Source of the DNA: Macrothele yani
Lineage: Eukaryota > Arthropoda > Arachnida > Araneae > Macrothelidae
Assembly (NCBI GenBank): GCA_039090855.1
Contig: CM077007.1
Span: 14,247,515-14,311,514, forward strand
Reading direction: 5' to 3'
Length of the DNA stretch: 64,000 nucleotides
Shown here: piece by piece, positions 23,572 through 35,888 of the stretch
How positions within the stretch are numbered: the stretch's first letter is position 1
Layout of the letters: every line of letters begins with the position of its first letter
Notes under the pieces: generated by a model
The model's input: only the letters and a program-made list of their open reading frames with translations
What the model was told of the DNA's origin: nothing
Databases searched by the model: none
Made by a program: the position numbers and the translations under genes

Positions 23572-25429
23572 GCATTACATCCCTTGGACTTTATTATAAA
23601 CAGGTGTGATTGTATATTTAAGTCAGGTGTAGATGACAGCTGACAGAGATAATTCTAATTTTCTGGGAAACTGGGTGCCACACACGATAATGAATTCTGA
23701 ATTTCATTGCTTTTTCATTTTGTTTTATATGGAAGGATATATACTCCCTGCATCTGCCAATTCACACGTAAGTGAAACTAATGGAAGCCAAGTTGCAATA
23801 AGTAGATTAGAATGTAACAGCCCTGATGACGACAGAAATAGAACTATGTTGTTACGACTTTACGAACTTAACACAGAATAAGTTGTTTAACACAATTAAA
23901 TATAATAATTTTGAAACAAACACAAAGAACAACATATAAAAATTCAGTACTCCAAAATAATTATACTGAAACAGAATTACCTGTTTTTGTATGTTTTTAA
24001 CATAGAAAACTATTAGGTCTTAAACAATAAGACAAAAAATAACCCTACACAATGCATAACAGATACATACCATACTTAAATGAGGAGTTATTTACAACTG
24101 CAAATTTATCTTAGGATTTAATGCATATCAGCAGTTTAAAACATTTCCAATAAAACTGGATTACATATACAACACCAGAGCACAAAAGGAACCCAGATAA
24201 CTTAAGTTCATAGTTATTGAAAACATGACAATTGAAATTATGTTTTCCTTGGGGGAAGAATTACTTCTCCTTTTCTGGGTACTTTATTAAATATTTTATT
24301 TTTTACATCCGGGATAAAGGTTTAATCAACAAACCCATGAAAACCCATGAGATCAATAATCAATGTTTGATTTAATGACAACAAATAAGATTCAAGAAAA
24401 AGACTGGATGCATTTTATTTAAAGATGCCAAAACATGGGTCTGGGATTTGGCAACAATTAATGTGGAGTGAAACATTGAGAACAGGCCTTGATAGTCACC
24501 TAAAGGCCAGAAACATCCAAAAGAAATTAAATACTCATAGGAGAATTCTTCACCTAAAGAAAATATAAAACATATCTCTGAGTAAAGCCAATAAATTTAA
24601 CTTCTTAACTGAAAGTTTGAAGACAAAAGACCCTGTCCATGCCCACAATGGTTAATCACTTCCAGAAGAATGGTTCTGTGTGGTTAACTATAACTACTGC
24701 AGTGATAAAGTGTAGCAGGTAAAGGGCATATTATGAACATGGTTCATCTTCAAAAAATTAGTTCATAAATAATAATACGCTGGCTTTAAAACCACAAAAA
24801 TATCAGAAATTTTGTTTTAAAGTAACACCAGAGGTAGCCACAAGTTTATGAATACAAACTCAGTATATTAAGAATACAGCAAACTCTTCAGTAGTCCACT
24901 GAACCTCACACACACATTGTTTTGAGATTCCAATATTGAAGTGTGTGTGTTTGGAACATGCAGTTCACTCTGAGAAACAACTCTCTTCACTTGTAAACAC
25001 ATTTTGGTGTAAAGGTTTAATGATCTTGTTACATGTGTAGAAAAATTATCTGATTATGGCAAAATAAGATCAACACTGAATAACACTATGTATTAAGATT
25101 TCTTTTAATATCTGTCATAGAGTACTTCTGAAAAACTATATGCACTTACAATGGTCAAAAACTAAGGTATAACAAAATGTCTCTGAATGAAGATAAAATA
25201 GTTTGAAGTTATTTGCTGTTTTTTTTTTTTTTTTTTTTTATATTACGTGCTTAAATTTTGTGGTACTACAATGCTTGCCAATTGATCTTTTGATCTGCCC
25301 TTAACAATACTTGTCATTATAAATTTTTAAGATCACAATGTAAAAAAAGGGGGGGGGGGGTAGGGTGCAGTTTACATATTTATGATTAAATTTTCAGAAA
25401 CACGCCATTTATTTTTCATTGCTTATTTT
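23572..25429. other. no recognisable gene; homopolymer runs
   Basis: AT-rich sequence. Notable only for a T-run at 25220-25239 and an A-run/G-run at 25343-25361 close to the next SINE copy. No protein motif found. Confidence 0.5.
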
Positions 25430-25640
25430 GGAATTTAATGACACCATGAGCAACTCTGAGTGCTATAAACAGTCTCCAGTCCCTAACTTGGGACCATTGG
25501 TTCTGCAGAATGCGGAGGCAGAATTAGCACTGTGTGACAAACACACCACTCGTGCCTCATCTGGGACTTGAACCTGGATCCAACTTGGGAGACTGGTTGA
25601 AAACCTATACCTCTGACCACTCAACCATCAGGCCAGCCAC
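25430..25640 (-). repeat. tRNA-derived SINE, diverged copy
   Basis: Aligns along its length with copy 1: the body phrase 'caccatgagcaac..tgagtgctataa' at 25442, 'tgggaccattggttc', a degraded B box region 'gggacttgaacctgg' at 25562-25576, and a tRNA-like head ending 'gaccactcaaccatcaggccagcc' near 25637. Many substitutions; an older copy or a sister subfamily. Edges are approximate. Confidence 0.72.
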
Positions 25641-26470
25641 ACAGTCTTAATTTCACACCTGATCACGGTAAAGTTACAGGCCTAGATCCCAAATGATCTT
25701 TCAGCAAATTTGTAATCTATCTACTTTTCTTCCACTGATCTGTCCAATCAGCTACCAAATTTTGTGGGTTCTAATGGCTATTAATGATAGCTTATGTAGT
25801 CTCTCCACTAGTGTCCAAAGGTTTTATTACATGATAGAATAAGGTTGTGGTTTCCTTCTCTGACATACTTCACAAAACAGGGCAAAACTTTAGTAAAAAA
25901 ATTGCTTCTAAGGTTGTGGTTTTCAGCAACAAAGCTTTTCAAAACTGGATATATGGTCCATCACCTGAATCAAAGTCATATTTCATAGAAGCCAATAATA
26001 ATAAATGCAAGTGATGACCAAACAAGATGGATGTGAAACACTTATACCTTACCTAAATGACAGACAGCTGTTCATTCATTTTCATTACTAGCCAAAATCA
26101 TGACCACAAATTTCTGTCCATTTTCCATTCTCCCTTTCATTTTCAGAAGTGTTGCTAATCCTCCTTAGAATGAAAAAGAAATCAACCTCACTCCACTCAC
26201 AAGAATACTGACAAGTCATCTTCCTATTTTTCACACTTGCTTCTTAACACTAAAGGCTATGTCTCAACTGAGTAAGATGCATGAATACTCCAGCTTTAAA
26301 GTCAGTCAAATTTGGTCCAACTTATAAATGTTTTATTTACATTACCCATTTCACTTGTTGTTCCACACAGGTTAAAAAATTGTGTCTAGTCAATGTCTTG
26401 AAAGCAAAGTGGCTCATTGCTGTTACTGAAATTATCAACTTACAGGAATGACCTCTTTTTTGGTCAAAGT
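25641..26470. other. no recognisable gene
   Basis: Nothing beyond chance ORFs seen in this stretch. Confidence 0.5.
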
Positions 26471-26494
26471 TATGAAGAAGGCTCAATGAGTGAT

Positions 26495-26891
26495 TTGAAT
26501 TTGAATTTATTGAATATTCTGTCATTCATCATAGCAATACCATACAAGACAGAATTCCACACAGCAATACATTATTACAGTAAATCTGTGCTAAGTAGTT
26601 AAACAAAAGAAAATAAAGTTTTAGTAATGTATCCGTAGTATGTTATAACACAATTACAATAAACATTCCATTAGTTACAATTAAAGAACCTGCACAATTA
26701 AACCAAAGTGTATGAAGTAGATGTAAAGAAATTTAAAAGAATAATCTATGTCTACATATAGCACTGTATGTGGAGCCAGGGGAAAAGGCTTTAAAGAAAA
26801 AGCCTGAAGAGCCCCGGTCCCCAAGAAGTGTGCGACAGGCCAAGAACAAAGTGCACAGAAATTCAAAGTAAGACACGAATCATCATAATAG
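26495..26891 (-). mobile_element. 5'-truncated retroposon tail with 24-base target duplication
   Basis: A 397-base insert lies between two copies of a 24-base sequence (26471-26494 and 26892-26915) that differ at one position; both contain atgaagaaggctcaatgag. The insert's left edge reads ttgaatttgaatttattg. On the minus strand this is a caataaattcaaattcaa tail of a kind seen at LINE 3' ends. I infer a minus-strand, 5'-truncated LINE 3' UTR; no coding sequence remains, so the clade is unknown. Confidence 0.72.
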
Positions 26892-26915
26892 TATGAAGAA
26901 GGCTCAATGAGCGAT

Positions 26916-29046
26916 GCAAGTCTTCGCAGCTCATCAGTGACTGATAAGTACATCTGACATAAAACATCCCAAAAACTCAACTTACATGTTTAATCACTTT
27001 ACATAATGTAAGGGTGCATTTTTGTCAATATCCAGTATATTTAAAATATTTACACATTTCTATCTAATCCTTCAAAAGCTATCCATATGACTTTTATGCA
27101 AATCAATATGGTCAATTGCAATGTGACTAAGGAAAGTAAGGCTGAACCCAAATGCACTTGATATTACAATGGCTTTGACAAATATAAAATGCAATACCAA
27201 AATCTGAAGGACAACTAATGACATAGATTTGATTCTGCATCATGACACCGGCTGTTCGACTTCTTTTCTCACTGAAGCATACTTGGTTGTTGAAGGGACT
27301 TGTGATAAAAAAAATTCTTAATTTTGGTACACCTCTGATATCTGCTTTTTTATATACACTTGCCTTTTTATTTTAATGCAGTAATCACTTCTTTTTCATT
27401 CCAGCTAAATCCAATCTCCCTTTTTCTGTTGATAATATTTTCCATGCACTGTATGTACTGAGTTGAACATCAACACTTATTCTGCAAAACTACCTGATCC
27501 TTGAAGTGGTATTAAGAACATTCATTTTTGGGTTGAGGAAAGCTCAAAGAAATTTAATTCGGGAAATATCTGATAATTTGGACATCTGTTGCAAGCACCA
27601 AAAGAGAGAGAAAATCTCTCTATGTCCAATGTCAGGTAACTCTTCAATAAACAGCACCACTTGTTCAATTCACAGTTTGAATATTTCCTCCAGATTTTTT
27701 GTGGCAAGCTACAATTTCCCCAAAACTTCATGTTTTTCAGAAAATGCTAAAATTCAGTTTTAGCTAGAAAATTTTCCTCTAAATACTTTTTTTCCAGGCA
27801 GAAACAGTTGAGTCATTGATCAGTATGGGATGGGGGGCATCAGATTGGATTAATTTGTCTGTTTTCTATCTTATTCTGAGAGCTCCAAGACCAAACCGGG
27901 GCTTTTAAACACAAAAACCAAACCAAACAATTTTTGACTACATGAATCACTCATCTGTCGAATGCTGGTGTATTTTTAGCTTCCACATATAGGACAGTGA
28001 AACCAAATCAACCCTACAACTTCTTAATGTCATGCACATAACAGCAGTTTACTTGATTACTAACCCAGCAGGTGCTATTCTCATTCATTCCTTTTCCCAT
28101 ACCAATTAGAAACAAATCTGTGTACCTTTTTATCAGAACTAACACAGGCACTGCTCACAAGAGTTGTTGGTTCACATCCCTAGTCTTCCAATCACACTAC
28201 AAGAAACACACAACAATCATTTCATGGCCAGCTCAATAAGTTCTACAATATCTGCTTCACTAACTCATTCACTCCTGATACACTGAAACTCCGTAATTCC
28301 CCACACTTGGTTATCTTTTCACTAAAAATTACAATCTTCAATTATTTAAATCTACAGTTAAAAAGCAATTTTTTTAAAGTTTGCGGTTTTAAAATTAGAA
28401 AATAAAAACTGAAATAAATCATAGTATTCCACACTATACCTGACCTTTCATGATCACTACTCCATAATAATAACAACAACAATAATATGTAAGAGCACAA
28501 CAAATTAAAAAAGAACACACAATTACAACCAGATTTTCTAGTCTTAGCTTTAGGAACTTAAATACCAATTGGAATAGGAACTAACAGCATTTTAAAAACA
28601 AGTCACATTTTCAAATTATCATGCATATCTATTATAAACTTGCAAAAGAGATATCCACTTTTATGGCTTATATAATTATGAAACAAAGAAATATGCATTC
28701 TAAATGAAGGGTCAAGTAGAGAAAAATAAAATTATTTTGTTCAATAAATTTAGCTTACTTTTTAAAGTCTTTTTCCAAGATGCACCACTGGCAGCTGCAG
28801 TTAATATTAAACACTTGAAACTTAGCAATGACCTTTTGCATTAACATTTACAAAGTATGTCTGAAAAGTTTTAGGGCAGATTTTGTTTAAATGTAACTCA
28901 GAGTGCAATCTGTTTTCCACTGTTGGAACTATTCACTAACAAATCTGAATTGGTTCAGTACCAAATTCCAGCCACATGCACAAAGTGGTTCTACTGGAAA
29001 GTCATGTTTAAGTTTGTGCAGGAAAACCAACTCGACACAGATTGAG
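26916..29046. other. no recognisable gene
   Basis: About 2.1 kb of AT-rich sequence. 28857-28885 (gtatgtctgaaaagtttta) resembles a mariner terminal repeat and may be the left end of the mariner remnant that follows. A partner end was not found. ORFs at 27506-27763 have no motif. Confidence 0.45.
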
Positions 29047-29345
29047 TAAAGTGTGGCAATCAAATTTTGCTACAAAGCTAAAAAAAAGTGCAACTGACAC
29101 AGTTGCAATGGTGTGTGCATCTTATGAAAATGAAGCACTATCATGATCCAGCATTTTTTGCTGGTATGGGCAATATTGTGAAGGGCAGGAAGACGTTCAG
29201 AACGACAAGTGGAGCAGTCGGCAGCTGTCAATAGAAAATTGTTGCCGTCCCGCCAAATGATAGCAAATGAGCTTCATACGAGTAAGGATACCGTGCATTT
29301 GATTGTTGTTGAAGATTTAAAAAACGAAAGGTGTGTTCATGCTTT
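29047..29345 (+). pseudogene. mariner-type transposase remnant (N-terminal domain)
   Basis: The plus strand reads KLKKSATDTVAMVCASYENE, a stop, then FCWYGQYCEGQEDVQNDKWS and SRQLS. This is the first mariner helix-turn-helix followed by the [24 protein letters not shown]-like linker. In another frame IANELHTSKDTVHLIVVEDL matches the second helix-turn-helix (IAEELNISKTTVHRIL-like). The catalytic part is absent. This is true mariner, distinct from the Tc1-like copies elsewhere in the window. Confidence 0.78.
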
Positions 29346-29791
29346 ATACTGCATGCATTTATAGTGGAACAGGAGGAGGAGGAGTGAGTTGCTGCATGTG
29401 GGGATGGATTTGATTGAGATGGCAGTAATGATCTAGATTTTTTGTTCTTTTTAAGTTATAACTAGGGATAAATCCTGGTGCTTTATGTGCGACACCAGAA
29501 GCAAAAAGAGTCTGCTGCATGTGCTGGAGAACATTCACAGAAGCCAAAGAAACTCCAGTTCCAAAAATCTCAATCTAACATAATATGTTAACTTCAAGTC
29601 ATTGTAGTGTATAAATTCTGCCGTTTATTATACTGTTTCACATGTTACAATTAAGAAGCACCAAAGCCGTACTACATCACCGAAAAGTTGTAACAGGAAA
29701 CGGTAGCTATATAATAAGCAATAGTTGAAAGAAGTAATTAACTCACCATGTGTCATTTACTTGATCAGGTATCCATCATTGTTATGAGTGA
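29346..29791. other. no recognisable gene
   Basis: Flank between the mariner remnant and the P-like element; a 62-codon minus-strand ORF here has no motif. Confidence 0.45.
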
Positions 29792-30157
29792 CATCTAATA
29801 CAGGGCTAGAGAATAAGGAAGGGCTGGCTCATCCTTTTGTCTTGCGGTCTCAGTTTTGAGCTCCGATCGAGGGACAATTGAAAGGCACTGTGAGGACACT
29901 CTGTGACTCCTGTACCAACCCAGGGCCGGAGTATGGTGACCTTCGTGACATTCCAGTCGTTCTGTGGCTCTCCATTTACTGGTAGTGGTTTATGTAGTTG
30001 TTTATTAACGTATGTTTTAATTTGATGAATTGTGGCATCTATTTGCTCTCTGCCGACTAAAGGCCGGATCTTCATGCAGCTGGTAAGTGGCTTACTGCAT
30101 TACATAAAAGGTGATCATCAATTATAGATTTTATTTATTTAGAAATAACTAACATGT

Positions 30158-31856
30158 ATGACCTTGTGGAAAGAACTATTAATTTCTCCCAAAAATTCAG
30201 TTTTTAACCATCCCCTGGATGATAGTTCTAAGATTTGGGTTTTTGCAGACCCTCCTCACTATTTAAAAATTTTACGCAATCATTTCATTTTTTTATTTTT
30301 TTTTATTGGAGGTTTAACAACTACCATGAGCAACTCAATGGGTTATGAGCAATCGCCCGTCACTAATTTAGGGCTACTGGTTCCAGGAAAGGGAGAGAGC
30401 CAGTGCCGTAAGACAAACACAACATCCATGCCTCACCGGGATTCAAACCTGGACCCCTTTCGAACAAATAATCAGAAGCCATCGCTTAGACCACTATGCC
30501 ACCGGGGCAGCAATAATTTCATTGACCATGGACTTGTCTTGCAGGATGGATCTGTGCTCCAAACTGGCATAATCAGAAAAGTTTTCAAGAAGGATTCTGG
30601 GGAGATAACGTTGTGTTCTAAATTGCTGCCGTGCTATATAGCAATCAAAGGGAACGAGAGGCAAAAAGTAGGCCCAGCAAAAATTTTGTTTTCAGCCACC
30701 ACTGCAAAGGGTATTGAATATCTAACAGAGCATAAAAGCGCTGTAGTTTTCTCCAATTTAGTAGATTCATTTTTTGACATTATGAATAGCAGTTACCCAC
30801 CTGACAAAAGCAAACCTCTAAAAGCAGGTTATGGTATTAACCCCCTTTTTATACAACAAAAGGAAATTCTGAACAAAATGAAGTCAGAAATACTGAATCT
30901 CAGAATAATGGGGATAAAACATATGCTGACTTTCCAAAAAGGCATTCTTATATCAATTTCTTCTCTTCTCGTTCTCTACGAGGATTTAACGCTTCGTGGA
31001 GTCCGTTGCATTTTAACTGCTCGTTTGACTCAAGATGCCCTGGAGAGTTTGTTCAGTCAAATAAGAGGCATAGGTGCTTTTTATGGCCATCCCTCACCTA
31101 CGGAATTTATTAGTCGTTTAAAACACATATTGCTGGCAAATAAATTGACTAATTTGTCAAAAAAGTTAATACAGAGTTTCAAGAATGTAAAATGCTCCAA
31201 ACATATTTGACAGCAGAGCTACTAAAAGAAGCTTTCACTACAGCTGATAATCAAGAAATTCTTGAAGTATCTGGAGAAATAAACGCAGATGACTTAGGAG
31301 CTTTAAAAAAATTTGCAATGAGCCATAGCTGCAAGATTGGGACAACTACATACTTAAAACAGTTCAAGATGAGCAATGTAATGCTGAGAAACAAGCTCCG
31401 AGTTATGTCGCAGGTTATATTACCTATCGCTTACGCGATAAAGATCCCTCCCTCGGAACAATTTCTAGAAATACTGAAGATTTTCCATCTGCTCAATGGA
31501 TTAAAACTTTATCACTCGGGAGACTAACGGTGCCTTCTCCAAAGTGGATGAGAATGGTAGGTCAATTTGAAATAATTTTTAAGTCAATTAACGGGACAGA
31601 GATTTCCCGAGAGAAAGGCATAGTTCGAAAATTAAAAACTGCAATAGAAGAGAGATTTCCAAACACCTGCAAAGAAGCTGAGAAAATTTACTGCTGCATG
31701 CAAACATTTATCAGAATTTGGTATATTAATCACAACAGAGATTTAGTGTTGGAAAGAAAATCAAATAAAAAAACCAAATGGACAAATTCTGCCGTTAAAA
31801 AACGTAGCATGACACTGTCAATATCTAAACCTGGTGAATATCTTCCTCCTTTTTAG
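30158..31856 (+). pseudogene. P-element-type (THAP9-like) transposase, C-terminal two thirds, broken
   Basis: 30158-31210 is open and carries IWVFADPPHYLKILRNH (the FADxPHLLK-LRNH catalytic-region motif of P and THAP9 transposases) and TQDALESLFSQIRGIGAFYG followed by HPSPTEF, a strong family signature. The frame shifts near 31190 and again near 31360. The last frame reads PSYVAGYITYRLRDKDPSLG and GRLTVPSPKW, the conserved C-terminal region, and ends with a stop at 31854-31856. The N-terminal THAP DNA-binding domain is missing; the ~350 bases before 30158 do not encode it. The first ORF reads straight through an inserted SINE. Not functional as a transposase. Confidence 0.88.
30290..30511 (-). 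repeat. tRNA-derived SINE, copy 2, inside the P-like transposase ORF
   Basis: The same family and orientation as the copy at 23341, with an A box region at 30490-30500 and a mutated B box (ggattcaaacc). It is flanked by aatcatttcatt (30278-30289) and aataatttcatt (30512-30523), a 12-base target duplication with one mismatch. The insertion plus one duplication adds 234 bases, a multiple of three, and the SINE has no stop in this frame, so the host ORF stays open for 78 extra codons. Confidence 0.9.
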
Positions 31857-31935
31857 CTATACAGGTATGTTAATAAACTTTTCTCTTTCTGTTATTTACA
31901 CCTTCGGTAAAATAAACAAAAACATTACTTACTAC

Positions 31936-31936
31936 G

Positions 31937-31980
<44 letters not shown>
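31936..31980. repeat. (TA)n(GA)n microsatellite at an RTE junction
   Basis: A run of TA followed by a run of GA lies directly at the 5' junction of the truncated RTE copy. The 3' junction after 33405 is also TA-rich (catatatataat), so the LINE probably landed in a TA tract that has since expanded. Confidence 0.8.
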
Positions 31981-31983
<3 letters not shown>

Positions 31984-33405
31984 CATGATACCAGAAGACA
32001 GTGGAGAAATCGAAACAGTACTCGCCCAAATTTTCACTCGATGCCTTAATGAAGGGAAGATTCCTGAGGATTGGAACAACGCTACAATGATCCTGCTACA
32101 TAAAAAAGGCGACATTGAGGATCTCGGGGACTACAGACCTATCAGCCTCCTATCAGTGGTTTATAAAATCTTCACTAAAGTTCTTTCACACCGCTTGAAG
32201 GTAACACTGGACATGGCTCAACCAAGAGAACAAGCTGGATTCAGGAGTGGCTACAGCACAATAGATCATATCCACGTACTGAGAGAACTGATTGAAAGAG
32301 CGAGAGAATATGAACTTCCATTGTGCTTGGCTTTTATCGATTATGAAAAAACCTTTGATTCGGTGAAACCATCAGCAGTTATAATGGCTCTGAAATCCTG
32401 CGGTATTGAAGATGCATACATTAATATTATTAATAACATCTATGAAAATGCAAGTGCAAAGATTTGGCTGTTTGAAAATACAACACACATAAAAATTGGA
32501 AAGGGAGTGAGACAAGGTGACACCATATCTTCGAAGCTCTTTAATGCCACATTGGAGGGTGTCTTTCAGTCGCTGAGCTGGGAAAACAAAGGGATAAAGA
32601 TTAATGGAGATTATCTAACCCACCTTCGTTTTGCTGTTGACGTAGTCATTTTTGCAACTACCCCATCAGAGCTGCAGAGTGTGATCCAGGAACTTGCAGA
32701 CAAGAGTAAAGAAGTGGGATTAAAAATGAACTTTCAGAAGACAAAAGTGATGTTCAGTGCTTTTACAAGAAATAAAGATTTATCGATTGATGGAGAAAAG
32801 CTGGAGATAACAGACACGTACGTTTATCTTGGACAGCAGATATTAAGTGAGGGTCACATTGATGAAGAAATTAATCGGCGTACAAAACTTGCCTGGAGAG
32901 CTTTTGGAAGAAACAGCATAATTTTCAAGAGCAATATGCCATTGTGTCTTAAAAGAAAAGTGTTTGATCAATGCATCCTTCCAGTGCTTACGTATGGTGC
33001 AGAGATGTGGACCTTAACTAAAAGAGACACACAAAGGCTGCAGACAACTCAAAGCAGCATTGAGAGGTGCATGCTTGGTGTAACCAGGAGAGATAAGAAG
33101 AGGAAGTCGTGGATCAGAAAAATTACAACAGTGGAAGACATCATGATCAGAGTTAAATCCCTGAAATGGCAATGGGCTGGACATACTGCCAGAAGGACAG
33201 ACCATCGATGGACAGCCGAAATTTTAGATTGGATTCCAAGGGACAGGAAAATACCCAGAAGAAGACCACATGGGAGATGGGTGGATGAAATTCGAAAGTA
33301 TGTAGGAGTGACATGCAGGAGACTGGCACAAGAGAGACCGTTGTGGAGGAAACTTGGGGAGACCTTTGTCCAGCAGTGGATTGATAATGGTTGACAATGA
33401 TGATG
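31981..33405 (+). mobile_element. 5'-truncated RTE LINE copy nested in the P-like element
   Basis: Closely matches the RTE LINE at 12145-15312, in the opposite orientation, but begins within the reverse transcriptase part (after GITVD in the longer copy). It ends in the same short 3' UTR with a gatgatgat tail. Target duplication is hard to define because both flanks are TA-rich. It lies downstream of the P-type transposase stop at 31856. Confidence 0.88.
31985..33394 (+). pseudogene. RTE reverse transcriptase, long ORF with dead active site
   Basis: A 469-codon open frame holding most of the RT domain and the whole C-terminal part: NYRP-like DYRPISLLSVVYKI, AFIDYEKTFDSV, GVRQGDTISSKLFN, then the catalytic box. 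The box reads FAVDVVIF where the sister copy reads FADDIIIF: the first catalytic Asp is Val. The C-terminus is complete, with GRWVDEIRKYVGVTCRRLAQ and a final QQWIDNG. The frame is intact but lacks the endonuclease domain and a working active site, so it is a dead-on-arrival copy whose open frame has persisted by chance or youth. Confidence 0.9.
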
Positions 33406-33620
33406 ATACATATATATAATGTTCAGAGTTGTGTAAAAAAAATATATAATACGTACAAAGGTGTTCAGCTTACTCTGACAGCTATGACTTCTGCCTTTGA
33501 AGGCAGTATCCCAAATCATCAGTGTATTTGCAGTGATGTCACGTCCTCCCCAGCAAAGCGAATTACTTTCGACTGCCTGGTGGGCCAGCCCTTCCTTATT
33601 CTCTAGCCCTGCATCTAATA

Positions 33621-34259
33621 TATACTATGTTCAGTTGTTAATTTTGTCATGATGCTTCGTAAGCACGATTTCATCTAATGAAAAATGACAAAGAGCTGAA
33701 CACTAAACATTATCCAATAGTCAGGTCCAAAGTGCGAAACTATCTTTGTCGCAACTGACGTATTTGTTTGCCACTGTTGAACAAAGAAGGGTATAGTAGT
33801 TATCAAGTACAACAGTCGTGCCTTGTATGATGGGAATTTACAAATGTTGAATGAGGAACAAAACGGATATACTTTGGATGAAACTTGACATAGGGTAAGA
33901 TATTTTAGGCTTAGAAATCAAATGATGTGTTAAAAGATGTTACCTTGCAGGGCTAAAAAACATCACAAAAGAAGATATTCCAAAATGATATGATGATGAA
34001 ATTAGTATTTGAGAAATTTAGTGATTCTGCCATGTTCCTTTCGTTAAAAGTTTTTGTCCTTTGTCAGTACACACCGGAGGCTAGTTCCATCAGAGGCATG
34101 CATCCCGTCGCTGACTATAAACAACATTTGGAGCAAAACTACATATAGTTCCAATTCCTGGACCTAGAGTATAATATAATTAAAGAAGTGATATTCTTCT
34201 GTCCTCAGCACTCTGTAACAGTAATACAACTTTTCAATGATTAGCAATGAAATGAAACA
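33621..34259. other. no recognisable gene
   Basis: AT-rich spacer between the P-like element and the next Tc1-like element. Nothing recognised. Confidence 0.5.
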
Positions 34260-34513
34260 TACACTGAAGTGCCAAAAACTGGTACACCAGTCTAATACTT
34301 GGTAGGTCCCCAATGGGAGCGCAGGACTGCAGAAATATGATGGGGCATGGACTCCACTATCTTCTGGAAATATGCTGTAGGCAATTCACAACATACTTCT
34401 TGCAGAGTGTTCCACAATTCGGGTGTATTCTGAGATCTCGGATTCGTGTGTTTGATAGCGCATTGCATGGCATCCCAAATGTGTTCTATCACATTTAAAA
34501 TATTAATCAAGAT

Positions 34514-35764
34514 TTGCAGTTTTACAAAATGGCTTTGTATCCAAATACTCCAGTACCTCAAGCCATAGACATTATTACTCAAAAACTAATGCAACAAAAA
34601 ATTCTAACAGGAATACAAGTACAAGAGTTTAAAAATGTATTGTTGTATATATACGAAAATAATGTTTTTGCATTTGAAGATATTATTTATAAGCAAAATA
34701 CAGGAGGACCTATTATTTGCAGAAGTTATTATGACAGATATTGAAGCCAAAGTGATAACCTGAATGAACCACCATTGATATACTGCAGATATGTTGATGA
34801 TATTTTCATCTTATCAAAATTGAATTCCATAGAACTAGAAGACATAGCTAAAATTTTTAAAGAAGAGTATTCATCCATTGAAGTAACAATTGAAGTTGAA
34901 CAGCAGGATACCTTGGCTTACCTTGATGTACAGATTATAAAACAACCCAACACATTGGATTATACTGTTTATAAAAAATTGTCATACGTACCTGTGATTA
35001 TACCATATGATTCTTATCATCCATATGCTCACAAATGTAACAGTATTAAGACTTTAATAAAAAGAGCTTTTACGCACACGTCAAATATGTAATACAGAAA
35101 GGATGAATTGAAATATATTACAGATGTTGCAAAAAATTATGGGTATCCCAGTAAAAAAATAAAAAAATGGATTAATGAAGTACAGAACAATTGTATTAAT
35201 TCTTCAAACATAAGAAGAAATAATATTAAGCAGATTCAATATATTGGATCGTTTTCGTACATAAAAGGAATTTCAGCTGAAATTAATAAATTGTGTAATA
35301 AGTATAATTTACAATTGGGCAATAAAGTGCATACCATTAAAAATATTGTAATCAATATGAAAGAAAACAAGAAGTGCTTGGACAGAGCTGGCGTTTACGA
35401 AATTCTTATAAGTAACAATCCCACAGTATCGTATATAGGAAGCACTAAAAATAAACTAAAACATCGTTTACAACAGCACCTACGAAACTGGCAGAAAAAA
35501 GAAGCAAAAACTGCATTGGTCCAGTACTGTATTGAACAAAAGCAATACCCAAAGTTTGATGAAATAAATATTATTAAAAACTGTCGTACGGAAAGGCATT
35601 TGAGATTGGCGGAGACAGTATTAATTGAAAAAAATAGACACAGGTTATGTAACGTTAATGATCCTAATAGCTTAAACACATATTGGATGGATTTGATCAG
35701 AATGGAAAGCCGCAGAGAAGAACAGAAGGGAAAAGGAAAGAAAAAAAATTATTACTCAGAGTAA
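34514..35764 (+). pseudogene. PLE1 reverse transcriptase fragment and GIY-YIG endonuclease
   Basis: The RT part begins ALYPNTPVPQAIDIITQKLM (end of motif A). It has a damaged B motif with a stop at 34741-34743, then CRYVDDIFILSKLN with the catalytic YVDD intact and IEVEQQDTLAYLDVQIIKQP. A stop at 35090 precedes 35108-35764, which is open for 218 codons. That ORF holds a complete-looking GIY-YIG domain: GVYEILISNN, SYIGSTKNKLKHRLQQHLRN, then LRLAETVLIEKN with the catalytic Glu, and the PLE-type CNVNDPNSLNTYW and a basic tail. In PLEs this nuclease primes cDNA synthesis at the target. The endonuclease ORF is the best-preserved PLE coding segment in the window. Confidence 0.87.
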
Positions 35765-35888
35765 GAAACTTGCTGTTAATGCACTATGTTCAAACTTGCT
35801 GAATGGTTCCAGTTATAGGCAAACTTTAATAACTAAAAACACACACAAGTTAAAATATATTTACATGGTTACTCTCCTCTTTTTTTCA

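Larger units (their letters stand above)
29801..33611 (+). mobile_element. P-like DNA transposon with 31-bp terminal inverted repeats
   Basis: 29801-29831 and 33581-33611 are inverted repeats matching at 30 of 31 positions (both begin cagggctagagaataaggaa). A direct repeat catctaata flanks them (29792-29800 and 33612-33620), in keeping with the 8-bp duplication made by P elements plus one chance base. The 31-bp repeat length also equals that of the Drosophila P element, though the sequence is different. A P-type transposase remnant lies inside. Two later insertions are nested in it: a SINE (30290-30511) and a truncated RTE LINE (31981-33405). Without these the element would be about 2.1 kb, so it is internally deleted. 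Confidence 0.9.
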
